Origin: an uncultured Oscillospiraceae bacterium
Lineage (GTDB): Bacteria; Bacillota; Clostridia; Oscillospirales; Oscillospiraceae
Direction: 5' to 3'
Assembly: GCA_949878425.1 (NCBI GenBank)
Contig: CATLAL010000004.1
Coordinates: 1 to 64,000 of the forward strand
Length of the DNA: 64,000 bases
Below the pieces are notes generated by a model. That model had not been told where the DNA came from. It did not search any database and worked only from the letters and a program-made list of their open reading frames with translations. Positions 1 to 9,779 of the stretch are shown here, piece after piece. Numbering within the stretch: the first letter of the stretch is position 1; each line of letters starts with the position of its first letter. A program made the position numbers and the translations under genes.

Positions 1-240
1 TGTCTGGCGGCGCTGGCGGTCTGCATGGTGCTGAAACGGAAGATGAACAATGTCCGGCAGAAAGCGCAGGCCAACGAATACATTGCCCCTGGCGGGCTGC
101 GCCTGGCAGACAGTTACGACCGCTACACGCATACCACTAAAACCCGTACCAAAATCGAACAGAAGAGTTCGAGCAGCAGTGGCGGCAGTAGCAGCAGCTG
201 CAGCGGTGGCGGCGGTTCGGGCCGCAGCGGGAAATTCTAA
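1..240 (+). CDS. TPM-domain membrane protein, C-terminal part (5' end outside window)
   Basis: The frame is open from base 1 and ends with TAA at 238-240, so only the last 79 codons are present. What is seen is the end of a hydrophobic segment, a basic stretch, then a tail very rich in Ser and Gly that ends GRSGKF. A basic juxtamembrane part followed by a Ser/Gly tail ending in GGKF or GKF is typical of TPM-domain (YgcG-like) membrane proteins of Clostridia, whose globular domain would lie upstream of the window. The lipoprotein gene starts 14 bp downstream, so the two are probably cotranscribed. Identity rests only on the tail, so the family call is moderate. Confidence 0.6.
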   Translation, partial: CLAALAVCMVLKRKMNNVRQKAQANEYIAPGGLRLADSYDRYTHTTKTRTKIEQKSSSSSGGSSSSCSGGGGSGRSGKF

Positions 241-254
241 GGAGGAACAAATTC

Positions 255-731
255 ATGAGGAGAATGATAACGCGGACCGCGTCCGCCCTTCTGACGTTTC
301 TGCTCCTGTTTGGCCTCGCCGCCTGCGGCAGTAAGCCACAGGACGGCGCCGGCAGCGGCGCGCCTGAGGGGGACCCGGAGGACGGCCAGCAGCCGGAGGA
401 CGACCCCACTAAGGAGACGCAGTCGGAGAGCCAGACCAATGACGCGCCCGCGCCGGGTTCCCAGCCGGAGCAGACGCCGGAGCCCCCTGCGGACCCTGAT
501 CCTGAGCCTGCGGACGATCCGGAGCCTGCTGCGGACCCCAAGACCGTCGCCGAAGGGCTTATCGGCCGGCCGGTCAGCGAGCTGTACGCGGCCATCGGCG
601 AGCCCCTGTCCGCCGAGTACAGCCCCAGCTGCCTGGATCTGGACACGGACGACGGTGAGCTGACCTATGACGGATTTGTGGTCTACACGGAGGGTGCGCC
701 GGACAACGAGACGGTCTACGACGTATTTTGA
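255..731 (+). CDS. Small lipoprotein with acidic Pro/Glu/Asp linker, unknown function
   Basis: 158 residues. The N-terminus has two Arg residues, a hydrophobic core and the lipobox LAAC, so Cys24 is the predicted lipidated residue and the protein should sit on the outer face of the membrane. Residues 25-100 are a low-complexity Pro/Glu/Asp/Gln linker; residues 100-158 form a small domain with no family I recognise. AAGGAGG at 239-245 ends 9 bp before the ATG and supports this start. It lies between a TPM-domain gene and a membrane-anchored VanX-like peptidase, so a role at the cell envelope is an inference from signal and neighbours only. Confidence 0.8.
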   Translation: MRRMITRTASALLTFLLLFGLAACGSKPQDGAGSGAPEGDPEDGQQPEDDPTKETQSESQTNDAPAPGSQPEQTPEPPADPDPEPADDPEPAADPKTVAEGLIGRPVSELYAAIGEPLSAEYSPSCLDLDTDDGELTYDGFVVYTEGAPDNETVYDVF

Positions 732-776
732 TCCGGCGGAATACTGTCTGAGATGCAATAGGAGAAAACACGGACA

Positions 777-3104
777 ATGAATTCCAGGTCTATGAACACA
801 ACATATAAGCGTCAGAAAAAGAGCTGGCTGATTCCAGTGATCCTTTTGGTGATCGCTCTTTTGGCCGGCGCTTTCGCCGCCGCTTACTTCTACACCCCTA
901 ATGCAGTCAGGCCCGTGATGGGCCAGGGCGACGTCCTGGTGGACGTGCTGGCCAATGGGAAGATCGACGTCTCCTGGCCGGAGGCCGAGGGGGATCAGGA
1001 TATGTATCTGCTCTACATGCGCAGCGGGGAGGAGAAGGACTTCTCCTTTGCCGGGCAGCACGAGGAGAATCGGGCGCCTCTGGATGTCAGTTTAAAGGAG
1101 CCCCTCCAGCTGCGGATTCAGGCGGTTGTCTTTGCCAAGAACCTGCTGGGCATGACCCGGGAGCTGGTGAGCCAGGAGGCCATTGAGGTGACCGTGCTGC
1201 CCCAGGATATGCCGGACAGCCCCTACGTCTCCGGCGAGGCCGGGGAGGACAAGACCCTGGCTCTGCGCTGGCTGGCGGAGCCTGGTTGCGGCTACCAGGT
1301 CTGTGCGCTGAACGATGGCAGCTACACTCCGCTGAATACGGTTGAGGTGCAGGGGGGGTCCGCGGTGGTCCGCTTTGGCGCGGAGGCCGACGTGGATATG
1401 CCCAGCTATGACGCTCCGGCCCAGATTGTTGTCCGGCCCGCCTTCCACGGAGAGGGCTATATCCTCTATGGGAACTACTCCCAGCCGGTAGAGGTGGAGC
1501 GGGAGTCTCTGCTGGGCAATGAGCTGTCCCTGGAGTACATAGAGAGCGGAGAGCGGCTCTACACCCTGCGCTGGAACGAGACCAAGGGCGACTACTATGA
1601 GATTCAGGAGTGGGACAGCGAGTACAGCCAGTGGGAGACCCTGACCCGTATTGAGCGGACGGAGGACTTGGTCTATGAGACAGGCCGTCTGGGCTCCGGC
1701 TCTACCCACCGCTACCGGGTGGCCGCCTATGACCGGGAGGCTGCGGAGAGCTACGCGGTAACGGAGAACAACGGTTTTTCCGCCGAGCCGGATGAGGTGG
1801 AATTCCGGGCGTCCGTCTCTCCACTGTACGCCACCATTTGGCCACTCTCCGACTTGAAGCTCTACAGCAGCGCCAGCGGGAGCGCCAGTACCCTGGCCAC
1901 GGTTCCCGCCGGGACCGCTTTGTGCGTGCTGGGGGAGACGGGGGACTGGTTCTCTGTCCGCTATAAGGACCAGTACGGGTATATTGACAGCCGCTACTGC
2001 ATGATTAACCTGCCGGAGTATGTGGGCGATATCTGCGCCTATAACATCACGAACAGCTACCGGTCTGTGTTTAAGGTCCACGACTATCCCATTGAGAACA
2101 TCACCTGGCAGGTGGTCCAGGGCTTTGAGCATGTGGAGATGGGGGAGGGGGAGTATCTGGCCCCCTACCTCTACCCCTGTGCGAAGAAGCTGCTCATAGC
2201 CGCCCAGGCCGCCGAGGCGGACGGGTACCGGCTCAAGATCTACGAGGCCTACCGGCCCAATGAGGCAACCCGGTTCCTGTACGACACCACGATGGCACAG
2301 CTGGAGAACCCGGTTCCGCCTCTGGATGAGGAGGGGCGGGTCATTGACCAGCGCACCGGCATGTCGGTGGATCCGGAAACCGGTTTTCTGATTGACCCGG
2401 AGACCGGGGAACTCATCGATCCTGCCACGCTTCCGGAGGAGCCTGAGGAAGAGCCGGAGGATGGCGAGAACGGCGAAACCGGCGAGGCCGGGGAAGCGCC
2501 GGACGGCGAGCCGGTATTTCCGGAGGACGAGCCTCTTCTGCCGGAGGAGGGTTCAGGTCCCCCCGTTGACCTGAACCCGAGCGGTACCGGCGGCACGGAC
2601 GAGGGAGAGCTGGAGCTGGATGGAACCACGGAGCCGCCGCCGGATATCCTGACCCTGGGCCAGGTGATGACAGATGGCCGATTTAAAATCTCCAGCTTCC
2701 TGGCGGCTGTCACCTCTACCCACAACCGGGGCATTGCCCTGGATCTGACCCTGGAGACGCTGGAGGGTGCGGAGGAGCTGGAGATGCAGTCTCCGATTCA
2801 CGACTTGAGCTGGTACGCGGCCACCTACCGCAACAACGACAACGCCAGGCTCCTGGAGCACTACATGAAAGAGGTGGCCGGCTTGAACGGCCTGACCAGC
2901 GAGTGGTGGCATTTCCAGGACGATGAAACCCGCAACCGGCTGAATCTGTCCTACCTCTATGGGGGCATAACTCCCGAGGGCTGGGTCAAGGACGACACCG
3001 GCTGGCGCTATCGGGACATTGACGGGACCTTCCGCCGGGGCGGCAGCATCACGGTGGACGGAAAGACCTATCAGCTGGACGGCAACGGCTATGTAGTGGA
3101 GTAG
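777..3104 (+). CDS. Membrane-anchored M15D (VanX-type) D,D-dipeptidase with SH3 domain and acidic insert
   Basis: 775 residues. One membrane segment at about 17-39, then beta-rich modules (about 50-345, some resembling fibronectin III), a bacterial SH3 domain (about 349-412), and a peptidase M15D domain from about 426. Zinc and catalytic motifs are visible: YRP at 492-494, HNRGIALD at 649-656 (His and Asp ligands) and EWWH at 709-712. The C-terminal 40 residues resemble choline/cell-wall-binding repeats. A 130-residue Asp/Glu/Pro/Gly-rich insert (about 506-640) splits the catalytic domain between YRP and the first zinc ligand. Expected role: cleavage of D-Ala-D-Ala dipeptides or related peptidoglycan peptides outside the cell; no van genes are adjacent, so a resistance role is not implied. 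GGAG at 761-764 serves the start. Confidence 0.85.
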   Translation: MNSRSMNTTYKRQKKSWLIPVILLVIALLAGAFAAAYFYTPNAVRPVMGQGDVLVDVLANGKIDVSWPEAEGDQDMYLLYMRSGEEKDFSFAGQHEENRAPLDVSLKEPLQLRIQAVVFAKNLLGMTRELVSQEAIEVTVLPQDMPDSPYVSGEAGEDKTLALRWLAEPGCGYQVCALNDGSYTPLNTVEVQGGSAVVRFGAEADVDMPSYDAPAQIVVRPAFHGEGYILYGNYSQPVEVERESLLGNELSLEYIESGERLYTLRWNETKGDYYEIQEWDSEYSQWETLTRIERTEDLVYETGRLGSGSTHRYRVAAYDREAAESYAVTENNGFSAEPDEVEFRASVSPLYATIWPLSDLKLYSSASGSASTLATVPAGTALCVLGETGDWFSVRYKDQYGYIDSRYCMINLPEYVGDICAYNITNSYRSVFKVHDYPIENITWQVVQGFEHVEMGEGEYLAPYLYPCAKKLLIAAQAAEADGYRLKIYEAYRPNEATRFLYDTTMAQLENPVPPLDEEGRVIDQRTGMSVDPETGFLIDPETGELIDPATLPEEPEEEPEDGENGETGEAGEAPDGEPVFPEDEPLLPEEGSGPPVDLNPSGTGGTDEGELELDGTTEPPPDILTLGQVMTDGRFKISSFLAAVTSTHNRGIALDLTLETLEGAEELEMQSPIHDLSWYAATYRNNDNARLLEHYMKEVAGLNGLTSEWWHFQDDETRNRLNLSYLYGGITPEGWVKDDTGWRYRDIDGTFRRGGSITVDGKTYQLDGNGYVVE

Positions 3105-3134
3105 AACCAATTTATCTGGTTGATTTAAAACAGC

Positions 3135-3216
3135 CATAAGCAAAACGTAGTTTTGCGCAAAAAGTTTTTCTTTTTGATACTTTTTCTTTTTGAAAAAAGA
3201 AAAAGTATCTATACCA
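3135..3216 (+). repeat. R1 intergenic hairpin repeat, copy A
   Basis: Reference copy of the repeat family. Two perfect hairpins are joined by a linker: stem 1 GCAAAAC-GTA-GTTTTGC (3140-3156), then a CGCAAAAAGTTTTTC linker, then stem 2 with arms ATACTTTTTC and GAAAAAGTAT (about 3177-3210). The element ends with TATACC, matching TATGCC in other copies. It lies between the convergent VanX-like gene and glgP. Confidence 0.85.
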
Positions 3217-3228
3217 AAACGTACAGCA

Positions 3229-3267
3229 AGAGAGCTGGCGGACCCGGATTGGACCCGCCAGCTCTCT
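3229..3267. terminator. Bidirectional terminator hairpin between the VanX-like gene and glgP
   Basis: A perfect 13-bp inverted repeat, AGAGAGCTGGCGG (3229-3241) and its complement (3255-3267), lies directly 3' of glgP (minus strand) and 3' of the convergent peptidase gene. U-tracts on both sides are weak, so the strength is uncertain, but position and stem fit a shared terminator. Confidence 0.7.
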
Positions 3268-3279
3268 CTTGTGTGTTTG

Positions 3280-5712
3280 TTACTTCTTGTAGGGGACGTG
3301 CCAGATCCGGTCCGCGTAGTCGGCGATGGAGCGGTCGGCGGCAAAGATGCCGGAGCGGGCGATGTTCCGCAGGGACATCTGGTTCCACTTGGTGCGGTCG
3401 GCGTAGGTGGCCACCATGCGCCGCTCGGCCTCGCAGTAGGAGGCGAAGTCCGCCAGCAGCATATACTCGTCCGCCGGGGACCCGTTGCCGAACAGCAGAC
3501 GCTCCACAATGTCGTCATAGCGGATGCCGTCCCGGAAGCCCTGGCTGATCTGGTCCAGAACGCGATGGAGAATCTCGTTGTGGCTGTAGAGGCGGTAGGG
3601 GTTATAGCCGGTGTCCCGGACCTCCTTGACCTCATCAGTTTTCAGGCCGAAGAGGAACATGTTGTCGTCTCCCAGCACCTCGTGCATCTCCACGTTGGCG
3701 CCGTCCAGCGTGCCTACGGTCAGCGCGCCGTTCATCATGAACTTCATGTTGCCGGTACCGCTGGCCTCCTTGCCGGCGGTGGAGATCTGCTGACTGACCT
3801 CGCTGGCGGGCATCATCACCTCGGCCATGGATACGCGGTAGTTCTCCAGGAAGAACACCTGAAGCCGGTCCTTGCAGAGGGGGTCGTTGTTGACCTGGTC
3901 GGCCAGGGAGTTGATGAGGCGGATAATCCGCTTGGCCACGGCGTAGCCGGGGGCAGCCTTCGCGCCAAAGAGGAAGGTGTGAGGCCGCAGCTCCATATTG
4001 GGGTTGTCCCGGAGCTGGAGGTAGAGGTAGGTGATATGCATCACGTTCAGCAGCTGGCGCTTGTACTCGTGAAGCCGCTTGGCCTGTACGTCAAAGATGG
4101 CGTCCGTATTGAGAAGAAAGCCCTGGGCCTTCTTGGCAAACTTGGCAAAGGCCAGCTTGTTGGTGTGCTTGATCTGCTCCAGCCGGAGAAGGACTTCCTT
4201 GTCGTTGATAAACTTCTCCAGCTTCGGCAGGGCGGCGCCGGGGTGGCGGAGATAGTCGTTGCCGCCGGCGTAGTCGCGGATGAGGCTGTCCAGGCCGGGA
4301 TTGATCTCCGCCAGCCAGCGGCGGTGGTCAATGCCGTTGGTGACGTTTCTAAACTTATCCGGCTCCATTTTACAGGCATCCCGGAATACATCGTTGCGGA
4401 GAATCTCACTGTGGAGGGCGGACACGCCGTTGACAGCCATGCCGCCGGCAATGCACAGATTGGCCATACGGACCTCGTTGTCCCAGATGACGGCCATGTT
4501 CTTGACCTTGGCCTCGTCGCCGTGGTAGAAGTCAGTGACCTTGGCCTGCCAGCGGCGGGCGATCTCGCAGATGATCTGCCAGATGCGGGGCAGGAGGGTC
4601 TGCATCAGATTCTGGGGCCAGCGCTCCAGAGCCTCGGCCAGCACGGTGTGGTTGGTATAGGCTACGGAGTTGACGGTGATGTTCCACGCCTCGTCCCAGC
4701 TCAGTCCGGCATCGTCCATGAGGATGCGCATCAGCTCCGGGATCACCAGAGCAGGGTGGGTATCGTTGATCTGAATGACATTCTTTTCATGGAAGTTGGT
4801 AACAGTGCCGTAGTTCTGGATGTGCTTGCGGACAATGGACTGAACCGTGGCGGAGACGAAGAAATACTGCTGGCGCAGGCGCAGGCTCTTACCCTCGTAG
4901 TGGTTGTCCTCCGGGTAGAGCACCTTGGCAATTACCTCCGCCATGGCCTTCTCCTCGCCGGCCCGCAGGTAGTCGCCCTGGCTGAAGAGGCTCATGTCAA
5001 TGGGCGTGGGGCTCTTGGCGTCCCAGAGGCGCAGAGAGTTGGTGTGGGTGGTGTCATAGCCCGCAATGGACATGTCGCAGGGGATGGCCAGGACCCGGGT
5101 GTAGTTCTCATTGACCACATGGAGGTGGTCGCCGTCCCAGAACTGGCGCAGCGTGCCGCCGAAGTGGACCTCCTCCACCTCGTCCGGCTTGGGAACCAGC
5201 CAGGCGTCACCCTGCTCCTTCCAGTCGTCGGGCAGCTCCATCTGCTGGCCGTCCACGATCTTCTGACGGAAGAGGCCCAGCTCGTAGTTAATGGAATAGC
5301 CCCGGGCGGGGATCTCCAGGGTGGTGAGGCTGTCCAGGTAGCAGGCCGCCAGACGTCCAAGACCGCCGTTGCCCAGGCCGGCGTCCGGCTCCATGTCGAA
5401 AATTCTGGAGGGCTCAAAGCCCATCTCTTTAATGGCCTGCTTCATGGGCTCCAGAACGCCCAGGTTATAAGCGTTCTTCATCAGACTGCGGCCCATAAGG
5501 AACTCCATGGACATATAGTGCACCCGGCGCATCTGCTTTTTGCGGGTCTTAACCCGGGACTCCACATACTGGGCGCTCATACGGTCGCGGAGAACCATGG
5601 CGCAGGCCTTCATCATATTGGAATCAGTGGCCTCCTCCTCGGTGCAGCCGAAGTTCAAGCGAAGCTTGTCACTGATAGCCTGCTTCATGGTCTCCTTGGT
5701 GAATTTTTCCAT
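3280..5712 (-). CDS. glgP: Glycogen/maltodextrin phosphorylase
   Basis: 810 residues, the normal length for GT35 phosphorylases. It releases glucose 1-phosphate from glycogen chain ends in the cytosol. The pyridoxal-phosphate site is seen as EASGTGNMKF, with the lysine at residue 657. Other hallmarks: the early MSMEFLMGR and GLGNGGLGRLAACYLDS segments. It is the last gene of the glg cluster, 119 bp after glgA, from which it is separated by a strong hairpin, so its expression may be reduced or separately controlled. The start at 5712 follows a GAGAGGATG-type ribosome site. Confidence 0.97.
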   Translation of the reverse strand: MEKFTKETMKQAISDKLRLNFGCTEEEATDSNMMKACAMVLRDRMSAQYVESRVKTRKKQMRRVHYMSMEFLMGRSLMKNAYNLGVLEPMKQAIKEMGFEPSRIFDMEPDAGLGNGGLGRLAACYLDSLTTLEIPARGYSINYELGLFRQKIVDGQQMELPDDWKEQGDAWLVPKPDEVEEVHFGGTLRQFWDGDHLHVVNENYTRVLAIPCDMSIAGYDTTHTNSLRLWDAKSPTPIDMSLFSQGDYLRAGEEKAMAEVIAKVLYPEDNHYEGKSLRLRQQYFFVSATVQSIVRKHIQNYGTVTNFHEKNVIQINDTHPALVIPELMRILMDDAGLSWDEAWNITVNSVAYTNHTVLAEALERWPQNLMQTLLPRIWQIICEIARRWQAKVTDFYHGDEAKVKNMAVIWDNEVRMANLCIAGGMAVNGVSALHSEILRNDVFRDACKMEPDKFRNVTNGIDHRRWLAEINPGLDSLIRDYAGGNDYLRHPGAALPKLEKFINDKEVLLRLEQIKHTNKLAFAKFAKKAQGFLLNTDAIFDVQAKRLHEYKRQLLNVMHITYLYLQLRDNPNMELRPHTFLFGAKAAPGYAVAKRIIRLINSLADQVNNDPLCKDRLQVFFLENYRVSMAEVMMPASEVSQQISTAGKEASGTGNMKFMMNGALTVGTLDGANVEMHEVLGDDNMFLFGLKTDEVKEVRDTGYNPYRLYSHNEILHRVLDQISQGFRDGIRYDDIVERLLFGNGSPADEYMLLADFASYCEAERRMVATYADRTKWNQMSLRNIARSGIFAADRSIADYADRIWHVPYKK

Positions 5713-5776
5713 ATAGGGACATCCTCTCTTCTATTAGGATTTGAAACCGGAGGGAAGAGCGGCACAGCCGCGCAGA

Positions 5777-5815
5777 GCAGGGCGGGACGTATCCAGGGGA
5801 TACCCCCCGCCCTGC
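5777..5815 (-). terminator. Hairpin between glgA and glgP
   Basis: Arms GCAGGGCGGG (5777-5786) and CCCGCCCTGC (5806-5815) are perfectly complementary, and the inner GTATCC/GGATAC continues the stem. It sits directly 3' of glgA. There is no U-run on the minus strand, so it may be an mRNA end-protecting or partial termination structure rather than a full terminator. Confidence 0.55.
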
Positions 5816-5831
5816 CCTCATTGCCGGTTTG

Positions 5832-7298
5832 TCAGGAACAGATGGTGCGGTAGATCTCGTTGTAGGCCTCCGCGCTCCGGTCCCAGCTGAAGTCCTCGGT
5901 CATGCCGGCCTTCCGCAGCTGCTTGAACGCGGTGGGGTTGTTGTAGTACAGGTCGACCGCCTGGCGGATCACATACAGCATGTCGCCGCTGTTGTAATCG
6001 GCAAAGGTGAAGCCGTTGCCGGCGCCGCACCAGGCCTCGTAGGGATGGACCGTGTCCTTTAGACCGCCGGTCTCCCGGACAATAGGCACCGTGCCGTAGC
6101 GCATGGCGATCATCTGGGCCAGGCCGCAGGGCTCGCTTTTGGAGGGCATCAGCAGCAGATCCGCTCCGGCGTAGATGTCTGTTGCCAGGGCCTCGTTGTA
6201 GCCCCGGTACAGTGCCATACGGCCCGGATACTGTCCCAGCTTCGCCTCAAAGAACTGCTCATAGTTCCAGTCGCCGCTGCCCAGAACCACGAACTGGCAG
6301 TTGAGGGCCATAATCTGGTCAAATACCTTGCACACCAGGTCCAGCCCCTTGTGGCTGACCAGGCGGCTGATAATGCCGATTACCGGGACGTCCGGGTCAA
6401 CAGCCAGACCCATCTGCTCCTGGAGGCGGGCCTTGTTGGCGGCCTTGCCGGGGGTCACGGTGTCCTTGGAGGCGGGCTTGCCGGTCTTGGTGAGGACACT
6501 GTAGTTGGCGGCAAGGCGGGAATCGGTGGCCGGATTGTATCGGTCCATGTCAATGCCGTTGAGAACGCCGGAGAGCTTGCCGGAGTTCAGGCGCATGACG
6601 CTCTCCATGCCGTGGGCGTAGTAGGGGTAGCGCAGCTCCTGGGCGTAGGTGGGGCTCACGGCGGTGATGGCGTCGCAGGTCATCAGCGCACCCTTGAGCA
6701 GGTTGACATCCCCGTCCATGGCGATGGTTCCGTCGGAGAACCAGCCCGGCGCCAGGCCGAAGAGGTCCTCCAGGGTCTCCTTGCCGTAGCGGCCCTGGTA
6801 CTCGATGTTGTGGACCGTGAAAACGGTCTTGATGCCCCGGATCTCGCTCCAGCGGACGCACTCGTCCTTGAGGTAGATGGGCACCAGGGCGGTCTGCCAG
6901 TCGTTGCAGTGGATCACCTCGGGCATAAAGCTGAGGGCGGGGAGCAGGGCGATGACGGACCGGGAGAAGAAGCCGAAGCGCTCGCCGTCGTCATAGTGGC
7001 CGTAGAGGGAGTCCCGCTTGAAATAGTACTCGTTATCCACAAAATACCAGGTGACGCCGTCTTTTTCCAGACTGAACAGGCCGCAGTAGACCCGCCGCCA
7101 TCCCAGGGGGACCTCAATGCTGCAAACAAAGGACATCTGGTCCCGCCAGTTGTCCGAAACCCGCTGGTACAGGGGCAAAATCACCGCAACCTCGTTGCCG
7201 GCCTTGGCCAGCGCCTGCGGTAAGCTTCCGGCCACATCGGCCAGGCCGCCGGTCTTGCAGAAGGGGACGGCTTCAGATGTGGCAAACAGGATCTTCAT
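5832..7298 (-). CDS. glgA: Glycogen synthase (ADP-glucose, GT5)
   Basis: 488 residues, typical for bacterial GlgA. It transfers glucose from ADP-glucose to the growing alpha-1,4-glucan. The N-terminal substrate loop KTGGLADV begins at Lys15, and the C-terminal Rossmann half carries SEPCGLAQMIAMRYGTVPIVRETGGL in pieces (acid residue and ADP site). It follows glgD after a 136-bp gap which contains its own promoter-like sequence, and precedes glgP. AAAGGAGG lies just upstream of the ATG at 7298. Confidence 0.97.
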   Translation of the reverse strand: MKILFATSEAVPFCKTGGLADVAGSLPQALAKAGNEVAVILPLYQRVSDNWRDQMSFVCSIEVPLGWRRVYCGLFSLEKDGVTWYFVDNEYYFKRDSLYGHYDDGERFGFFSRSVIALLPALSFMPEVIHCNDWQTALVPIYLKDECVRWSEIRGIKTVFTVHNIEYQGRYGKETLEDLFGLAPGWFSDGTIAMDGDVNLLKGALMTCDAITAVSPTYAQELRYPYYAHGMESVMRLNSGKLSGVLNGIDMDRYNPATDSRLAANYSVLTKTGKPASKDTVTPGKAANKARLQEQMGLAVDPDVPVIGIISRLVSHKGLDLVCKVFDQIMALNCQFVVLGSGDWNYEQFFEAKLGQYPGRMALYRGYNEALATDIYAGADLLLMPSKSEPCGLAQMIAMRYGTVPIVRETGGLKDTVHPYEAWCGAGNGFTFADYNSGDMLYVIRQAVDLYYNNPTAFKQLRKAGMTEDFSWDRSAEAYNEIYRTICS

Positions 7299-7324
7299 AG
7301 GAAAACCTCCTTTACAATAGAAGC

Positions 7325-7353
7325 AGTATACCTTAATCCGTTGGATAAGTAAA
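7325..7353 (-). promoter_or_regulatory. Candidate internal sigma-A promoter for glgA
   Basis: Read on the minus strand: TTTACT (7348-7353), 17-bp spacer, TATACT (7325-7330), about 27 bp before the glgA start codon. It could let glgA-glgP be expressed apart from glgBCD. Judged by eye only. Confidence 0.5.
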
Positions 7354-7434
7354 GGTTTTCACCCAGCTTTGGCTGTCAAACAGCTAAAACTGTAGATTTG
7401 GATAAAAAAGGAAGGGGTTCGCCGCCGGAAATTT

Positions 7435-8550
7435 TCACACCTTGCTGTCCTTTGCGATGACCATCGGGTACTGGTCATGCCCCATCAGAGTGCGGGAATC
7501 CATAATCTGCACGTTCTTGTCCGCAATCACATAGTGGCACACCGCGTCCCGGCTGATCACCACGTCCTGCATGAGGATACAGTTTTTCACCTCAGCCCCC
7601 TTGGCCACGCTGACGCCCCGGAAGAGAATGGAGTTCTCCACCGTGCCCTCGATGGTGCAGCCGTCCGCCACCAGGCAGTTGCAGCAGGTGCCGGCGGGAT
7701 CGATATAGGTGGAGGCGTCGTTGCGCTCCTTGGTGTGGATGGGCCGCTGGGGGTGGAAGATTTCCCGGCGGATGGCGGGATCCAGCAGCTCCATGGAGCG
7801 CAGGTAGTACCCCCTCAGGGTGCGGATCTGGGCGGCATAGCCGTCCCAGACATAGCTCTGGATGTGCAGGGAGCCGGCCTTGGCCTGGAGCACCGCGCTC
7901 CGGAAGCTGACCTGGTCGTGGCTCATGCACTCGTCCACCAGCTCCAGCAGCTTCTGCTTGGAGAGGATGTAGATCTCCAGAGAGCGGTGGCAGCCGGCGG
8001 GGTTGTTGAGGGGGTAGAGGGACTCCGTCACCCGGCCCTGATCGTTCAGGCGAAAGTAGGTGACGTCGGCGGGGCCGGTGAGGTCGCCGGTGCAGACGGC
8101 GGTGATGTCCGCGCCGGAGTCCAGATGGGCCTGGAACACGTCCTGGAGGGGGATGTTGATGATGAGGTCGCTGTCGGCCAGCACCACGTGGGACTGGCGG
8201 ATGCCCTCCAGGTAGGAGCGCACGCCGGCCAGGGCCTCCATCTTGCCCCGGAACTCCCGGGCGCCGCCGGCGGTCTGGTAGAAGAAGGGGGGCAGCAGGC
8301 GCAGTCCGCCGTGGCTGCGGCTCAGATCCCAGTCCTTGCCGGAGCCCAGGTGGTCCAGAAGGCTCTGGTAGTTGCCGTGGAGCACCACGCCCACGTCGGT
8401 AATCCCGGCGTTGACCATGTCGCTGAGGATAAAGTCGATGATGCGGTAGCGCCCCGCGAAGGGGACAGAAGCGGGCATGCGCTGGGTGGTCAGCTCCCGC
8501 AGATCGTTGCGGTTCTCGTGGGAAAAGATGATTCCATGCAGGCCTTTCAT
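7435..8550 (-). CDS. glgD: Glucose-1-phosphate adenylyltransferase-like regulatory subunit GlgD
   Basis: 371 residues. It has the nucleotidyltransferase fold and C-terminal left-handed beta-helix of the ADP-glucose pyrophosphorylase family, but the nucleotide loop GGxGxRL of GlgC is replaced by [14 protein letters not shown], as in GlgD, the non-catalytic partner that forms a heteromer with GlgC in Firmicutes. The ATG at 8550 overlaps the glgC TGA as ATGA, so translation is coupled to glgC. I prefer this to any upstream start because it gives the family-typical [11 protein letters not shown]-terminus with an AGGAGG-type site before it. Confidence 0.95.
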   Translation of the reverse strand: MKGLHGIIFSHENRNDLRELTTQRMPASVPFAGRYRIIDFILSDMVNAGITDVGVVLHGNYQSLLDHLGSGKDWDLSRSHGGLRLLPPFFYQTAGGAREFRGKMEALAGVRSYLEGIRQSHVVLADSDLIINIPLQDVFQAHLDSGADITAVCTGDLTGPADVTYFRLNDQGRVTESLYPLNNPAGCHRSLEIYILSKQKLLELVDECMSHDQVSFRSAVLQAKAGSLHIQSYVWDGYAAQIRTLRGYYLRSMELLDPAIRREIFHPQRPIHTKERNDASTYIDPAGTCCNCLVADGCTIEGTVENSILFRGVSVAKGAEVKNCILMQDVVISRDAVCHYVIADKNVQIMDSRTLMGHDQYPMVIAKDSKV

Positions 8551-9755
8551 CTGGACACCTCCTTGTGATCGCGGTTGAGCATTGTGTTGGGGGCAACGAC
8601 CTCTCCCGGGCCCGCGCAGGCGCCGGGGCCCAGGACGGTGACGCCCCACTTGTCCGGGTCGCAGCTCTCAGGGGCTCCGCCGACACAGGCGCCGGCCTCC
8701 ACCTGGCAGTTCTCGCCCAGAATGGCGTAGCGCACCACGGCGCCCCGCTTTACGGTGACGCCGGGCATGAGCACGGAGTAGGAGACCTCGGCCCCCTCCT
8801 CCACACGAGCCCCGTGGGAGAGCACGGAGTTGAGCACCGTGCCGTTAACCTCGCAGCCCTGGGTGACAACGCTGTGCTCCACCAGGGCGCTCTTGCCGAT
8901 AAAGGCGGGAGGCTCGCTGGGCAGGCGGGCGTAAATGGGCCAGGAGCTCTCCAGCAGGTCCAGGTCGCCCCGGCTGAGCATATCCATGTTGGCGTCCCAG
9001 AGGCTCTCCAGGGTTCCCACGTCCTTCCAGTAGCCGTCAAAGCGGTAGGCGATCAGCTTCTCGCCGGCGTTCAGCATGTTGGGGATAATGTTCTTGCCGA
9101 AGTCGTTGCTGGAGGAGGGATCGTTTTCGTCGTTGATGAGATACTCCCGCAGCTTCTTCCAGGTGAAGACGTAGATGCCCATGGAGGCCAGGTTGCTCTT
9201 GGGCTCCTTGGGCTTCTCCTGGAACTCCACGATGTTGTCCTCGCCGTCCACGGCCATGATGCCGAAGCGGGAGGCCTCGGACCAGGGCACCTCCAGAACG
9301 GAGATGGTGCAGGCCGCGCCGGCCTTTTTATGGGCGTCCAGCATTTTGCCGTAGTTCATCTTGTAGATATGATCGCCAGAGAGGATGACCACATAGTCCG
9401 GGTCGTACATGTCCACAAACCCGATGTTCTGGTAGATGGCGTTGGCGGTACCCTTGAACCAGGTGCCCTTGTCGCCCTCCCGCATGTAGGGGGGCAGGAT
9501 GTGTACGCCGCCGTCCAGCCGGTCCAGATCCCAGGGCTGCCCGGAGCCAATGTAGCTATTGAGCTCCAGAGGCTTGTACTGGGTGAGCACGCCCACGGTA
9601 TCAATGCCGGAGTTGGTGCAGTTGGACAGGGGAAAGTCAATGATCCGGTACTTTCCGCCGAAGGGAACCGCAGGTTTGGCCACGTTGCTGGTCAGCACAT
9701 AGAGACGGCTTCCCTGCCCGCCGGCCAGGAGCATTGCGATGCACTCTTTCTTCAT
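8547..9755 (-). CDS. glgC: Glucose-1-phosphate adenylyltransferase, catalytic subunit
   Basis: 402 residues. It makes ADP-glucose from glucose 1-phosphate and ATP, the committed step of bacterial glycogen synthesis. The catalytic loop [10 protein letters not shown] is at 9-18, followed by [15 protein letters not shown] and the SGDHIYKM motif; the C-terminal third is a beta-helix. The start at 9755 has GAGAGG about 11 bp upstream and yields the conserved [10 protein letters not shown]-terminus; a start 21 bp earlier lacks a ribosome site. It lies 24 bp after glgB and overlaps glgD by 4 bp. Confidence 0.96.
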   Translation of the reverse strand: MKKECIAMLLAGGQGSRLYVLTSNVAKPAVPFGGKYRIIDFPLSNCTNSGIDTVGVLTQYKPLELNSYIGSGQPWDLDRLDGGVHILPPYMREGDKGTWFKGTANAIYQNIGFVDMYDPDYVVILSGDHIYKMNYGKMLDAHKKAGAACTISVLEVPWSEASRFGIMAVDGEDNIVEFQEKPKEPKSNLASMGIYVFTWKKLREYLINDENDPSSSNDFGKNIIPNMLNAGEKLIAYRFDGYWKDVGTLESLWDANMDMLSRGDLDLLESSWPIYARLPSEPPAFIGKSALVEHSVVTQGCEVNGTVLNSVLSHGARVEEGAEVSYSVLMPGVTVKRGAVVRYAILGENCQVEAGACVGGAPESCDPDKWGVTVLGPGACAGPGEVVAPNTMLNRDHKEVSR

Positions 9756-9779
9756 AGGTTTCTCATCCTCTCTCATTCA

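Noticed and set aside
777..3104. Vancomycin resistance locus because of VanX motifs
   Set aside because: No vanH, vanA-type ligase or vanRS beside it, and the protein is membrane-anchored with SH3 and wall-binding parts, unlike cytosolic VanX.
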